Shown here in pieces: positions 31,763 through 44,193 of a DNA stretch of 64,000 nt. Source of the stretch: Coix lacryma-jobi var. lacryma-jobi (lineage: Eukaryota; Streptophyta; Magnoliopsida; Poales; Poaceae); assembly GCA_009763385.1 (NCBI GenBank), contig CM019828.1, forward strand, positions 22,639,000-22,702,999. Direction: 5' to 3'. A model generated the notes under the pieces. That model did no database searches and had not been told where the DNA came from. It saw only the letters and a program-made list of their open reading frames with translations. Made by a program: the position numbers and the translations under genes. Each line of letters opens with the position of its first letter. Position 1 is the stretch's first letter.

Positions 31763-34700
31763 CTACCATTTCTTAACAAAAGCGGGATAGCTTACGCGTA
31801 AGTACTCCCTCGGTTTCCCATGTCGCATCGTTGGGATCCGTGATTGCTCCAGAGATATCTTGTAAGTCTTCACTGTTCGGTTACGGGTCTCTCGGGTCTT
31901 GGTATCCAAAATCTCCTTGGGCTGCTCGTAGTACTCCAGATCTGATCTGATGGTGATGTCTGGAATCCGAACTTCCTCTTGTTCTGGAACTCGAAGACAC
32001 TTCTTTAACTGTGATACGTGGAATACCGGGAAAACCGTGCTCATTTCCGAGGGGTAACTGTACTTCGTATGCCACTTGTCCCTTCTTTGCTATGATCGGG
32101 TATGGTCCCACATATCGAGGTGCTAGCTTCTTCTTGATTCCAAAACGTTGGACCTTCCTCATAGGTGAAACCTTGAGATACACATAGTCTCCAACTTGAA
32201 ATTCCAAAGGTCTCCTTCGGGTGTCAGCATAACTCTTTTGTCGAGACTGTGCTACCTTGATATGCTGTTGTACGGTCTGCACGATTTCCTCGGCATCTTT
32301 TACATAATCTGATCCATAGAATCCTCGATCTCCAGACTCAACCCAATTTACTGGGGTTCTGCATCTTCGTCCATATAAAACTTCAAAAGGTGCCATCTTT
32401 ATACTCTCTTGATAGCTGTTGTTGTATGAAAACTCAGCAAGGGGTAACCATTTCTCCCATGACTCTCCTGAAGATAAGACACAAGCTCTTAGGATATCCT
32501 CCAAAATCTGATTCACTCTTTCTGTCTGTCCTGCAGTTTGAGGGTGATAGGCTGAACTTCTTACCAACTTGGTTCCTAACTCCTTGTGCAACTGTTCCCA
32601 AAAACGTGCTATGAACTGGGGTCCTCTATCAGAAACTATCCGCTTTGGAATTCCATGCAACCTCAGGATATTCTGAATATACAGGTCTGCATACTGATGG
32701 GGGCGGTGAGTAGTCTTGACTGGTACGAAGTGAGCCACTTTAGATAACCGATCTACGATAACCCAGATAGAATCATTTCCTCTCTGAGTAGTAGGAAGTC
32801 CGGTGATAAAGTCCATACTGATCTCTTCCCACTTCCACTCTGGGATGGACAACGGTTGTAACTGTCCGGCGGGTTTCAGATGTATTGCCTTTATCCTGCA
32901 ACAAGTATCACATCTGGCGACATAGGCTGCGACTTCTTTCTTCATCTTTGACCACCAAAATCTGGTTTTCAAATCCTGATACATCTTACTGCTTCCTGGG
33001 TGGATAGACAACTTTGAATTGTGAGCCTCATTCAGAATCCTCTCTTTCAGCCCTGAATCCTTAGGAACAACTATCCTTCGTTTATACCATAGAATTCCCT
33101 GTTCATCTGTTCTAAGTTCAACGAACTACTGGTTTCCAACCTCTTCTTTATCTGACAGATTTCTTCATCGGTCTTCTGTCTCTCGATGATGTCACTTTCC
33201 AAGGTACACTGAAGAGTGATGTTGTTCACCATAACGGGGTGCATAAGGTTAAATCTATCCTCCAAAAAGTGGTTGTAGGGAGTTGCAATGAGTCTTGCGA
33301 CTCAAGGCATCGGCTACAACGTTCGCTTTTCCGGGGTGGTAATGCACTTCAAGGTTATAATCCTTAATTAGCTCTAACCATCTTCTCTGCCTCATATTCA
33401 ACTCTGGCTGGGTGAAGATATATTTCAGACTTTTATGATCCGTGTACACATGACATAGATTTCCCATAAGATAATGTCTCCATATCTTGAGTGCATGCAC
33501 GACGGCTGCTAGTTCCAGATCATGAGTGGGATAGTTCTCTTCGTGCGGTTTCAACTGGCGAGAGGCATAGGCGATAACTCTTCCATTTTGCATGAGTACA
33601 CATCCAAGTCCAATCTTGGATGCGTCACAAAACACATCAAAAGGTTCCTCCAAGTTTGGCTGAGCCAAAATAGGCGCGGAAGTCAACAACGTTCGCAGAG
33701 TGCGGAAAGCTGCTTCACACTCTGGAGTCCATTCGAACTTCTTGTTTTTCTGCGTTAAACGAGTCATAGGCTTGGCTATTCTTGAAAAATCCGGAATAAA
33801 TCGACGGTAGTACCCTGCCAAACCCAAAAAGCTGCGAACCTCAAAAACACTCGTGGGGTGCTTGCCAATCCATAACCTCTTGTACTTTAGAAGGGTCTAC
33901 AGAGATCCCTTCCTCTGAAAGGACGTGACCAAGGAAAGGTACCTTCTTCAACCAAAACTCACACTTGCTGAACTTAGCATACAACTTGTGCTCTCTAAGC
34001 CGGGTCAAAACAACTCGTAGATGCTCAGCGTGGTCCTTCTCATTCTCAGAGTATACCAAGATGTCATCGATGAACACTACAACAAACTTATCCAATTCTG
34101 GCATGAAAACTGAATTCATCAGGTACATGAAATGTGCCGGTGCATTGGTCAAACCAAAGGACATAACTAAATATTCATAGAGTCCGTATCTGGTAGAGAA
34201 AGCTGTTTTTGGCACGTCTTCTCTTCTGATCTTAATCTGATGGTATCCCGACCTCAGGTCGATCTTGGAGAACACTTTTGCTTTTGACAACTGATCAAAC
34301 AAGACATCGATTCGAGGTAAGGGGTACTTATTCTTTATGGTTACTGCATTAAGCGGTCTGTAGTCTACGCACATCCTCAGAGTTTTATCTTTCTTTTTCA
34401 CAAAGATAGCGGGACATCCCCAAGGTGACGAACTAGGACGTATCAAACCCTTATCCAAAAGTTCATGTATTTGAACCTTAAGCTCTGCTAACTCCTTAGC
34501 GTGCATTCTATATGGTCTTCGGGATATAGGTGTTGTTCCCGGGATTAACTCTATAGCAAACTCCACATCTCTATCAGGCGGTAAACCAGGCAACTCATCA
34601 GGAAAGACATCCGGAAACTCACATACTACCGGAATCTCAGCTATCTGCTTTGTCGTGATATTGAACAACACTCCAATCTCATGGGGGTTTCGGGGTAACT

Positions 34701-36190
34701 TGAACCTGAAAGAAGATCCATTCCTGGGACTAACCATGGACACTATTCTCTCTGCGGTGTCTAGATTAACCTTCCATAGTTTCATCCAACCCATACCCAA
34801 GATTACATCCAAACCTAGACCAGGAATGACTATGGGGTCCACTACGGCCTGTTTATTCCCAAAGGTCATCTCCACTCCTTTAGCCATTTTACGCGCGGAG
34901 AGAACAGCTCCGGCGGAACTTATCTGATATCCCCGGTCTAATTCTACCAACTCAAGATTACTTCTTATAACAAAATTCTCACTTATAAAAGAATGCGATG
35001 CTCCAGAATCAAACAAGCACAACTGCGGGGCATTGATTAACAAGAAACGTACCAGCGGTGACAGGCTCTCCTTCTGGCACTTCTTCCACGGTGGTGTGAT
35101 GCACATGACCGGTACGAGGTGGGGGCTGAGTGTACTGCTTCTTTGGGCGAGGGCACTGACGTGACAAGTGTCCAGTTTGGCCACAGTTATAGCATGGACC
35201 AATCACATATGGGGTCTTGAATCCTGCTGCACTTCCTGCCTTATTCTTGTTCTGCATCATGGGGGCGGTGTACGGCTTCTGGAAGCTGGGACGGGGACGG
35301 TTGGTGGTGATCTTCCTCTGTGGGGGACGGTATCGTGCTCCTGCGACAGGCGGACGATAAGGGGCGCGTGCTCCAAAAGGGGTCCTCTGCTGGGACGAAC
35401 CTCCTTCATTTGCACGGCGGCGTGTTTCTGCGGCTAGCCGGCTGTCATTGGCCTCTTGATTCAGGCAGTCACTGACGAAGTCACTGAAAGTGGTGCGGTG
35501 ACTGTTACCCATCTTTGATAGCATGGTGGCACTCATGCCACGCTTGAAACTTGCAATCTTTTTGGCCTCAGTGTCCACAAAATCTGGGGCATAGCGGGCC
35601 AGATTGTTGAAGTTGTGGAGGTACTCGGACATAGACCTAGTCCCCTGGGATAACCTCATAAACTCTGCAACCTTCATTTCCATCAGTCCATTAGGGATGT
35701 AGTGGTTGCGCATAGCGGTGGAGAACTGATCCCAAGTGGTACGTGCATTTACTGGCAAGGATGCACGGTACTGGGCCCACCACAAACCGGCGGGTCCTTC
35801 CAACATGTGGGCGGCGTACTCTGCCTTGAGCTCTTCCGTCAGACGAAGCAGACGAAACTTCTGGGTGATGGAGTTGAGCCATTCATCAGCTTCGAGCGGT
35901 TCGGTGGCTTCCTTGAACACAAGAGGGCGAGTGTCCAAGAAGTCACGGTAAGAGCTGTACTGGTTGGGCTCCGGACCTTGACGTTGATGATGCTGCTGTG
36001 CAGTGTTGTTAGCGATATTGCGAAGGGTGGCCTCCATGTGCCTCTGCATTTCCTCCATATTCCTTTGGCTGCCCAAGAACTGGCCAAAGAACGCTTCCGG
36101 CGTCATCGGCGGCGGTGGGGGAGGTGGCAGATTCTCCTCCTGTCCTGCCCCTTGCCCACGTTGGCTGCGAGTGTGTGCCGACATCTGCAT
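31763..36190 (-). pseudogene. Tekay gag-pol, unit 2, broken by several 1-base indels
   Basis: Same polyprotein as unit 1 (gag, CCHC, protease, RT, RNase H, integrase, chromodomain), but the frame is broken by single-base changes: an extra G at 35017 (before the protease), an extra G in 33855-33858 (end of RT), an extra A in 33264-33268, one A missing at 33114-33115, an extra G in 32051-32054 (end of integrase), and further indels near 31810-31870. Almost all lie in homopolymers. From 35.0 kb upward this copy matches unit 1 almost perfectly. It is either a genuinely dead copy or an under-polished assembly stretch. Confidence 0.88.
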
Positions 36191-36558
36191 ATCCCATTAT
36201 TAAGCAATCATTAGGCGACGTTACATCGATCATGAATAAAATACTGCGCTGCACATAATTCGAAAATTTAGCACATGACCAAGTATAATTACTCATTTCC
36301 ATACAACGTCACAGAATAATCGCTCAAAAATTAGACACGCAAACGACAGATTTCCATAAAAGGTGCCGGATCGAAGTCCGGACTTTATCCAAAAGCTTAC
36401 ATGCCATCAACCATTTAAACATAACACTAGCACATGTGTTAGGGTGTTACATCACTTAGCGAGCAAGCTCAAGCTATACAAAAGAAAAACGTCTCCTAGC
36501 TAAACTAGCGCTCAGACGTCTCCAGCGGCGGATGCAGCGTCCTATGCGTCGACGTCGA

Positions 36559-37494
36559 TCATCGGCTCGTCAGCATGATCCTCCTCTGGTGAGGTCCCGG
36601 ATCCCCAGGAACTTGGGCGGCGGCCTCCTGCGCGGCGTGGTGCATCTGATGGACGGCCTCGTGGAGCTGGTCGATATAGGCCTGTTGTCCGTGTATCTGC
36701 TGTATCAACAGGTGGGCTCCCTCTCTGAGCTGGTCGAGCGCGGTGCGGGCCTCATCCCTCTGAAGAGCGGTAGTCAGGTACATCTGCTCTGCAACTGTCC
36801 TGGCAGTGGACTGTGCTGCTGCTGTGGTGCGGGCGTCGTCACGCTCCAGAGTGAGCTGCTGAATCCTCTCCTGCAGACGAGCAACCTCAGCGTCGAAGTC
36901 CTCCTGAAGCTTCCTCTTGCTCTGGTAGGTGGCGGTGAGGGTGAAGGACACGCTCTCGAGAGTGTGCTCCAAACTCTCACATACCCCCAACAAAGCTCCG
37001 GTGGCGCTCATCGCAGGCGTCTCACAGTAGAACCTCTCCTCTGGGCTCCCTGTCAAGACTGACTCTGAAGTCTGCTTCCAGCGCAATGGGAAAAGTGATC
37101 CACGGGGAAACACTCCTGCCATCGCACTTGCCAGGTCGGTGGGGAAGCGGGCGATGATATCCTTCAGCACTAGGTATGCTGCCCTGTTGGCTCCATCCTT
37201 GGCACAAGTGCCTCTGGTGATCTCAGTCCATCCTGTCCAGTGCGGCTTGGCAGGCAAGGCTTTGACCTTGATCTCTACCATAACCAGGGAATCCTGCCCG
37301 TAGATCTCCTTCTGCCAGGAGTACTTGGGCTCCTGTCCTTCCTCATAACCCACTGCCTGCAAAATCCTCCAAAGGATCGTCGGCAACCCAAAGTAGGTCA
37401 GGAACGTCCTCCGGGTCAGCTTGGTGGCCAAGCGATGACGCGGAACTCCTCTGCCTCTGGTGGCCTTGCGAGCAGTCAACTTGGTTCGGGCCAT
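36559..37494 (-). CDS. Tekay ORF0, unit 2: histone H3-tail-like protein with coiled coil
   Basis: Second copy of the ORF0 protein, 311 residues, with the same ARTKLTARKAT start at 37492-37494 directly after the same splice acceptor and the same coiled coil. One extra A in 36609-36610 changes the last residues (ends ...QVPGDPGPHQRRIMLTSR). A third frame over the same bases would give an acidic tail (SGTSPEEDHADEPMIDVDA), so the true C-terminus is uncertain in both copies. Confidence 0.78.
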   Translation of the reverse strand: MARTKLTARKATRGRGVPRHRLATKLTRRTFLTYFGLPTILWRILQAVGYEEGQEPKYSWQKEIYGQDSLVMVEIKVKALPAKPHWTGWTEITRGTCAKDGANRAAYLVLKDIIARFPTDLASAMAGVFPRGSLFPLRWKQTSESVLTGSPEERFYCETPAMSATGALLGVCESLEHTLESVSFTLTATYQSKRKLQEDFDAEVARLQERIQQLTLERDDARTTAAAQSTARTVAEQMYLTTALQRDEARTALDQLREGAHLLIQQIHGQQAYIDQLHEAVHQMHHAAQEAAAQVPGDPGPHQRRIMLTSR

Positions 37495-38221
37495 CTGTAG
37501 AAACAAAGGGTTTCGAACTCTCGTGAGACGGATATTAAGTTGGCATATTTTATAGAAAAGAGACAACTTTTAAATTAAGGGGAGGTAATGTAAATGCATG
37601 AATATAAACATGATGCATGATCGTACTTACGTTCTCACTCACTAATAATGACTCGTAAGTCCTAACGTTCTAGTCGGTGGCAAGAACGATCTCTCATGCG
37701 TTAACTACACGTTCTACTCGATCGCATAGTTAGCGTACCTGCAGAAGATTCATTTCAGCCCAAAGAAATTCCCAATGATAAAACAATTCAGTATTGACCA
37801 GTATGCGCAAAATACATAAAGGTCAACACAAACACCATGCACCAATAGAAATCACCCTTAAAATCATTGATACCTTCATATGTGTCTGCGTAAAGCTCGC
37901 ACATACTTGGTATAAGAATCCCTTGCCTAGACCGACGGTTGGACGGTCATGCTCTCATATCTCACAAAATCATTTTATGCATGTTTTCGCAATCGACACA
38001 TTCTCTTTTCCCTCGAGAATGGACCAGCAAATAAAGATCCAGCATGAACAAATCCCTGAACCCTGTTAGCAGTTAAGCCACCTGAATCCTAGTATAGGGC
38101 TTAAGGACGAGACTGGGCACACTTAGTAATTGAAAATAGTTTCAAAATAGTTTTGAAAATAGTTTTGAAATACCCATTTAGTTCGAAAATAGCTCCCTAC
38201 GGAGGTAATCACTTGAACCAT

Positions 38222-38233
38222 GCTCTGATACCA
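38222..38233 (-). other. Primer-binding site, Tekay unit 2
   Basis: Minus strand TGGTATCAGAGC beside LTR 3, complementary to the 3' end of initiator Met-tRNA. Confidence 0.92.
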
Positions 38234-38236
38234 AGC

Positions 38237-41200
38237 TGTGGCGGAACCGTCCTGATTATAAGAGCTCAAGTATTATCTGAGCCAAATTCGTCTGACTTCG
38301 ACTGATACTTGAACCCATATAACCCCGGTAGTCCGGAAATCACGAAGGATTTCTAACACCATACATCATACAGGATCGCATTGTTCAAGGATCACACTCG
38401 TAAAGATACATCACAGCGGAAATGAAACCGAATTTAACATCAGAGACGAATTTTAAAACGGAGTTATTACAATACCGAGTTTAAAAGTGCGGAAGCTGAA
38501 ATAGTTTGAAATACGACCACCACACATGTGGTCCAAATGAAACTTCATTGTTTTGATAAATCCACTCGACACAACTCACTCCTCCCTTTTAAGATAATGT
38601 GCCACTAGTAGTCTTGGTCCAGCAAAAGAAAGGGGGAAGCTTCTGGACGACCCTGCCCTGGGCCTACTCCTCATCACCTTCCACCGGGTAGAGGCAGTGC
38701 TTACAATAGCCAAAGTAGACCTGGCCATCTGCAACAAACGGGATAAACCCTGAGTACGGGAATGTACTCAGCTAGACTTACCCGTCCAACTGAAAATAAA
38801 GACACCAAGGGTATGCAAGGCCTTTTTGGGTGGAGCTGGGATCTTTTAGTTGCGAGAAGCTCAAGTTCAGATAGGAAGTAATTAGTGATAAAGATGAGCT
38901 GCCATTTTTTTTAGACCTACTCCTTAATTCTAGGTTTTTCACCTGTACTAGAGCACTCACTTGAATCTACCAATCAATAATATAACCATATCCAGTTGAC
39001 TTATCCACATTTTAGTTGAACCTTAAATCATTACATGGAGTTGTATCGTGGTGAAGCTCGCCATAGTTTCCCACTAACCGAGGGAGACGGCGACTCGAAT
39101 CGAATTCCAAATCAGCTGATGAAAGACCTTTAATACCAGCCCACACTTTCCCCGTCGGGTCCATGCATTGGGCAACCGCTCGACGCTTGTTCGTGGTGGT
39201 AATCGTCGCGGTTCAAGCACGGACCGCCCAATCAGAGTCTGGCGATGGCCTCACGCGGCAGATCGCAACTTCCGTACTAGAGGGCACGACACGGGTTGAA
39301 ACCGGCCCGAACAGCTTCTAACCGGCCTTGGGGTCGATGATTACAGCACCGACATATCCCTAAGTAAAAGGGCGCGTTCAAAAATGAACGAGGGCCAACA
39401 TCGATACAAACCTACACGATCCAACGGATGGACTGCCCCAAGTTTCCGAACTTGTGCCCTGCCATCTCGTCGACCGTATTTCATTACTACTCAAGTTCTT
39501 TTCCACGATAGCAAATATAGCCAACCGTGATCCGGTAAATACCCATTCGGGTAGTACTGAAACATCCTAAACTACCACTTTTATTAAGCAGGCTAAGCAA
39601 TTCTACATTGTAACTAAACAACAGGATACAAGGTAGATATTAATCAATAACCAAGGAATGGTAATGCAGCAAGTAGGATTCATTTCAACTCCTAGACCTA
39701 ATGCATCACAATATAAAAGGACTCAAGTAAACTTAATTGCAAAAGATAGGAGGCTTAATATGCTCCGGGGCTTGCCTTGAGTGAAGACTGCTGCCTCGTG
39801 AGAGGGACACTCAGGTAAGTTAGGGTCGTGGACGGGGTCGACTTCCTCTGGCTGCTGCAGCTCCTGGATCTCCGGCTCGGCGTTTAGCTCCTGCTCTTGG
39901 TGGGGCTCCGACGGGGTCGATCCTATTGCGTGTGATGAATATATATTTAAATAAATGCGGTGCAAGATGAAGGTGACATGAAAGGTATAAATCTTGCAAA
40001 CCAACAAAGTCAATTTGTTGAACCACTTTTGACATTGAGGTAATTACTTAATTATTTCATAAAACAAAATCTGGTTATTCACTCTTTTTCTTATTTAAAT
40101 TAAACCAAAGAAACTCCGATTGAACTGCAAGTGCATCTTTCTGGACTCAGAAAAATCCACAAAAATTCCAGAAAGTAAACAACACTTGATGGACTCTACT
40201 GAACAAGTTTCAGCCAAAAATAAACTACAGAACTGCAGATATAAAAATGACAAGCAACTGCCCAAAAAGGTGCTTTGAACTACAACCCTATTGTAAAAAG
40301 GGTGCACAACTCTATTTCATATTTTTCCCAGATTCTACTTCACCTTTTATGCTTATCAAGAAAGTTCCATGAACAGAAACATTGTATTATTTCTTACAGG
40401 AATTTCCAAAGATAAACACGGACAAGCACAGTTGTAAAACAACTACAACTTTTTCCACAAAACAGATCAGGTTTATATTTTTCTTAGACTCTTCATGGCA
40501 TACAGAGACTGCACAAAATTTCCCATATTTTATTTCAACCTATAAAACACCTTAACACTTTTTCTAAGAAATCAGCAAAAGGAACTTTTAACCATAACAG
40601 GAACTCTTTTCATAAGAACAGTACTTCATATAACTTTCACAGGCACCAAACATAACAAGGAACCTATACAAATTTTCCCATGAATTAACTCCATCAGAAA
40701 ACACTTAATTCCATTTATCCCAACAAAAGCATGTGCACTGAAATAAATGAAAACAGTAAAATAAAATGTCATCCACATTATATTCATATTTTTCTATGAA
40801 AGATCTGCTCCTAAGAAAGCTAACAAAACTGGAAGCACTTCATTTGGACTTATAAATCAAGCTGCACAAAATAACAAGCATTTCTGGAATTTAAAACCAA
40901 AAAGGAAAAACATTAAATTTCTCCCGGTTTGGCTACAAGCACCCGGTCCATGGACCAGCGAGTGGCTGACGCGCGGGGCCAGCAGCAGGTGTGTGCTCGC
41001 TCGAGGCCCGGCTCTAGACAGAGCCCGAAGGTTCGGCGGAGGCCGGGCTCGAGGGCTCGGGCGAGGCGGAGACGGACACGCTCGTCCGAGGCCTTGCTCG
41101 AGGGCTCGGGCGAGGCGGAGACGGGCACGCTCGTCCGAGGCCTTGCTCGAGGGCTCGGGCGAGGCGGAAACGGACACGCTCGTCCGAGGCCTTGCTCGAG

Positions 41201-42800
41201 GGCTCGGGCGAGACGGAAACGCATTGGCCCGTCCGAGGCCTAGCTCGAGGGCTCGGCCGAGGGTTCGGGTGGATGCGGTTAAGGACAAACAGAGGCTGAC
41301 GCGCGGGATCCGTGGGTCAACGGGACCCACCCGTCAGAGAGAGGAAAACAGGGGAGAGATCTGACCGGCGGCTGCTCGCCGTCGGTGAGGTCGCCGGCGG
41401 TGAGGCTAGGCTCGATAGACTCGTCTCGACGAGACGCGTCCAGCGGTGGTGTCGGTTTGACTAGCGGATGGCCGGAGCTCGCCGGCGACGAGCCATGGCG
41501 GACGGTGGCGGCGGTGAGGCTCGGCTTGGCCGTGTCCGGCGGTCGCCGGAGAAATTGGGGAAGGCAAAAGCTTCCACGAACCCTAGGCAGTAAAGCTACG
41601 GGGTTGGTTGGGCCGGTGAAGCTCTAGCGGAGCTTGGCCACGAGCGAGGTCCGCGGTGGGCGGTCATGGCGTTCGGCCGGGGAAGAAGATGTGGGAGAGA
41701 GCGGTAGCGTTGAAGCGGGGCAGTGTTCTCACCTTGCCTTGGCTTGGTGATGATCGACGGAGAAGGAGGGAGACGGTGGAGCTCGGGTTGAAGAAGAACG
41801 GCGTTGCGGCTCGGCGGTGGCGACTGACGGACCGAAAGAGGCGCTACGTCCTCCGGCGGCGTCGGGGCTCGGTTGGTGATGACGACGTGCGCACGCCGTG
41901 TGCACGGCGTAGGCGGAGCTTGGTGCAGAAGTAATCGGACGGTGATGCTCGGTGGGATTGGGAACGGAGAGGGGAGGTTGCGGTGGAGGTCACGGCGAGA
42001 GCGAGCAGTGCTTCTCGGCTGGCGTTCGTGGGAGCGGAGAGGGAGTGAGAGCGAGAGTGAGTGGGAGTTGTGTGAGCGGGAGTGAAGGGGTGCTCGGGTT
42101 TTGTTCGGCTTGACCGGTGGTCGTGGCGGGGCTACGGCGGCGCGGTCGGCGAGGCAGCGCGGCGATGCCGTGCACGGCGAGCGGGCGCGACAGGCGAGGC
42201 GAGCGGAGAGTGGCCGGGGAAGATAGCTTGCGTGCTCGGGTGAGAGAGGATCGGGCGAGGAGTGGCCAGGGCAGATTGTGCTCAGGCATTTCCGGCCACG
42301 CGGCGGCTTGGCCGGCGTACGGCGCGGTCAGAGCGACCGGCGCGTTGCGCGGCGAGCGCGCGCGGGCGCGGGCGAGCGGGCCGGTGCGGTGCTGGCGCGG
42401 GAGCGGGCCGAAAGGCCAGATGGGCCGAAAGGGGCGCGGGAAGAAAAAAAGACTTTTCCTTTTTCTTTTTCCAGAAATTTTCCAAAGTTTGACCACTCAA
42501 AAACAGTTTCAAAAACTCTAAACTAGGGTTTGACCCAAATATAAAAGTTGCTCGAAATAATTTTCTCTACAACTTTCATATAAGGCACTTTTTCTGAAAA
42601 CCACTTTTATAGCCTCCACATAAACAAAGCCTAAAACAGAGATCCAATTAAATCATCAAGTCAAATAGAAATCCAAATCCAAATAAATAAACAAAAGACA
42701 AAAGCACCCTCGTGCACATGAAATGATGCAATGCATTGCTTATGCTCCTTTTAGTAGCTAATGAAGATCCTAATGCAGTGCTTGACACTAGGGTGTCACA
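38237..42800 (-). repeat. Tekay LTR 3 (outer 5' LTR in sense orientation)
   Basis: 4,564 bp, nearly identical to LTR 1. It ends GGGTGTCACA and is followed by the AAAGG duplication at 42801-42805. Confidence 0.93.
41048..41257. repeat. 49-bp GC-rich minisatellite in Tekay LTR 3
   Basis: Four full copies and a partial copy of the same 49-bp unit as in LTRs 1 and 2. Confidence 0.8.
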
Positions 42801-42805
42801 AAAGG

Positions 42806-43212
42806 TGCGAAGGTATGATTTAAAGAATAGTAGGTCGGGTCGTTTTTGGCGTGAAGCAGATTATACGGACCGTCAGGCCGACCGTTTTTTGTTTGGATCT
42901 TCTTCGATCTCGCAAGCTAGCGGAGATGATGATATTGACGAGAAGACAGCTTTGGAGTATTTGTTTGGGCAAAGGGAGCTTGGTATAGGTTCGGATGGGA
43001 CGCTTATGATTCCGAAGGAAGAACCTTCGGAAGTTAGTGAGACAAGGCATAGATACATGTATAGGGCGAGGGTTTTACCCGGGGAACTGCCAATTGTCCC
43101 TGCAGCTCCTTTGTTGTGGGGACCCCTGGTTCCAGTGGAGGGGGGGTTTGAGGAGGGTGCCGAGGGTTTCGATGACTTGGCAGTAGTTGAACGTGGGGTT
43201 GAACCCTTGTAA
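42806..43212 (+). CDS. Antisense gene of Tat element, 3' part of exon 4
   Basis: Continuation of the antisense gene. The codon split by the insertion (G at 16088, TG at 42806-42807) is rebuilt when the Tekay array and one AAAGG copy are ignored. The frame then runs ...FWWSKV-RRYDLKNSRSGRFWREADYT... for 135 codons to TAA at 43210-43212. Part of this end is acidic (GDDDIDEKTALEYLFG). The upstream in-frame residues belong to Tekay LTR 3 and are not part of this gene. Confidence 0.75.
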
Positions 43213-43332
43213 CTTTGACCTTTCCCTTTTAAATTGTAAGCCGCATTATTGGTTGAGGCAAGTAAATTCTGCAATTTATCTGAATTGGTTTGTAGTGGTT
43301 TAACTAAAGTGATTGTGAAGCTTTACGTTACG

Positions 43333-43615
43333 CTTTTGATAAGCTGTTTTGAAAAAACAGCGACGCCCCCACTTTCTTTTTAGCGAGGCTCGCGCAATGC
43401 TTTTGATAAGCTGTTTTGAAAAAACAGCGACGCCCCCACTTTCTTTTTAGCGAGGCTCGCGCAATGCTTTTGATAAGCTGTTTTGAAAAAACAGCGACGC
43501 CCCCACTTTCTTTTCAGCGAGGCTCGCGCAATGCTTTTGATAAGCTGTTTTGAAAAAACAGCGACGCCCCCACTTTCTTTTAGCGAGGCTCGCACAATGC
43601 TTTTGACAAGCTGGT
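43333..43615. repeat. 67-bp tandem repeat array in Tat element
   Basis: Four full copies (starts 43333, 43400, 43467, 43534) and a partial fifth (43600) of a 67-bp unit containing TGATAAGCTGTTTTGAAAAA and GCGAGGCTCGC. There are no spacers between units. It lies between the antisense gene and integrase, the part of Tat elements known to breed satellite-like repeats. Confidence 0.9.
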
Positions 43616-43689
43616 TTTGGATTTCGCGTCTACTGTTACCACGGGCGGCGGGGTTTGCTTTTTCGGCGAGCCCCTGGCATTTGCAGCGA

Positions 43690-44193
43690 GGGTGCTCGAC
43701 TTTTTGGACTTCGCACCTCCCCTTATCTTGGGTAGAGGTGAAGTTTGCTTTTTGCGAGCCCCTGGCGTGATTTCGCGAGGGTGCTCGGCTTTTTGGACTT
43801 CGCGCCTCCCCTTATCTTAGGTAGAGGTGAAGTTTGCTTTTTGCGAACCCCTGGCGTGTTTTGCGAGGGTGCTCGGCTTTTTGGACTTCACGCCTCCCCT
43901 TATCTTAGGTAGAGGTGAAGTTTGCTTTTTGCGAGCCCCTGGCGTGATTTGCGAGGGTGCTCGGCTTTTTGGACTTCGCGCCTCCCCTTATCTTAGGTAG
44001 AGGTGAAGTTTGCTTTTGCGAGTCCCTGGCGTGTTTTGCGAGGGTGCTCGGCTTTTTGGACTTCGCGCCTCCCCTTATCTTAGGTAGAGGTGAAGTTTGC
44101 TTTTTGCGAGCCCCTCGCATGTTTTGCGAGGGTGCTCGTCTTTTTGGACTTCGCGCCTCCCCTTATCTTAGGTAGAGGTGAAGTTTGCTTTTA
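43690..44193. repeat. 88-bp tandem repeat array in Tat element
   Basis: Five full copies and a partial sixth of a unit of 87-89 bp (anchors at 43693, 43782, 43870, 43958, 44045 and 44133) containing GGTGCTCGGCTTTTTGGAC and CTCCCCTTATCTTAGGTAGA. Short frames through it simply read the repeat. Confidence 0.9.

Larger units (their letters stand above)
16089..42800 (-). mobile_element. Tandem Tekay/Del-like chromovirus array: LTR-internal-LTR-internal-LTR
   Basis: Three LTRs of about 4.56 kb (16089-20653, 27165-31719, 38237-42800) separate two internal domains of about 6.5 kb (20654-27164, 31720-38236). Only one target duplication exists, AAAGG at 16084-16088 and 42801-42805, so the array behaves as one insertion. 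Sense strand is minus. Each unit has an initiator-Met primer site, ORF0, a gag-pol with C-terminal chromodomain, and a polypurine tract. Very long LTRs plus a chromodomain point to the Tekay/Del lineage; that lineage name is inferred. Confidence 0.93.

Noticed and set aside
42736..42805. N-terminal part of the frame 42736-43212
   Set aside because: These codons are Tekay LTR sequence. The real exon resumes after the target duplication at 42806.
43333..44193. CRISPR-like direct repeats
   Set aside because: Units are head-to-tail without unique spacers and lie inside a plant LTR retrotransposon.
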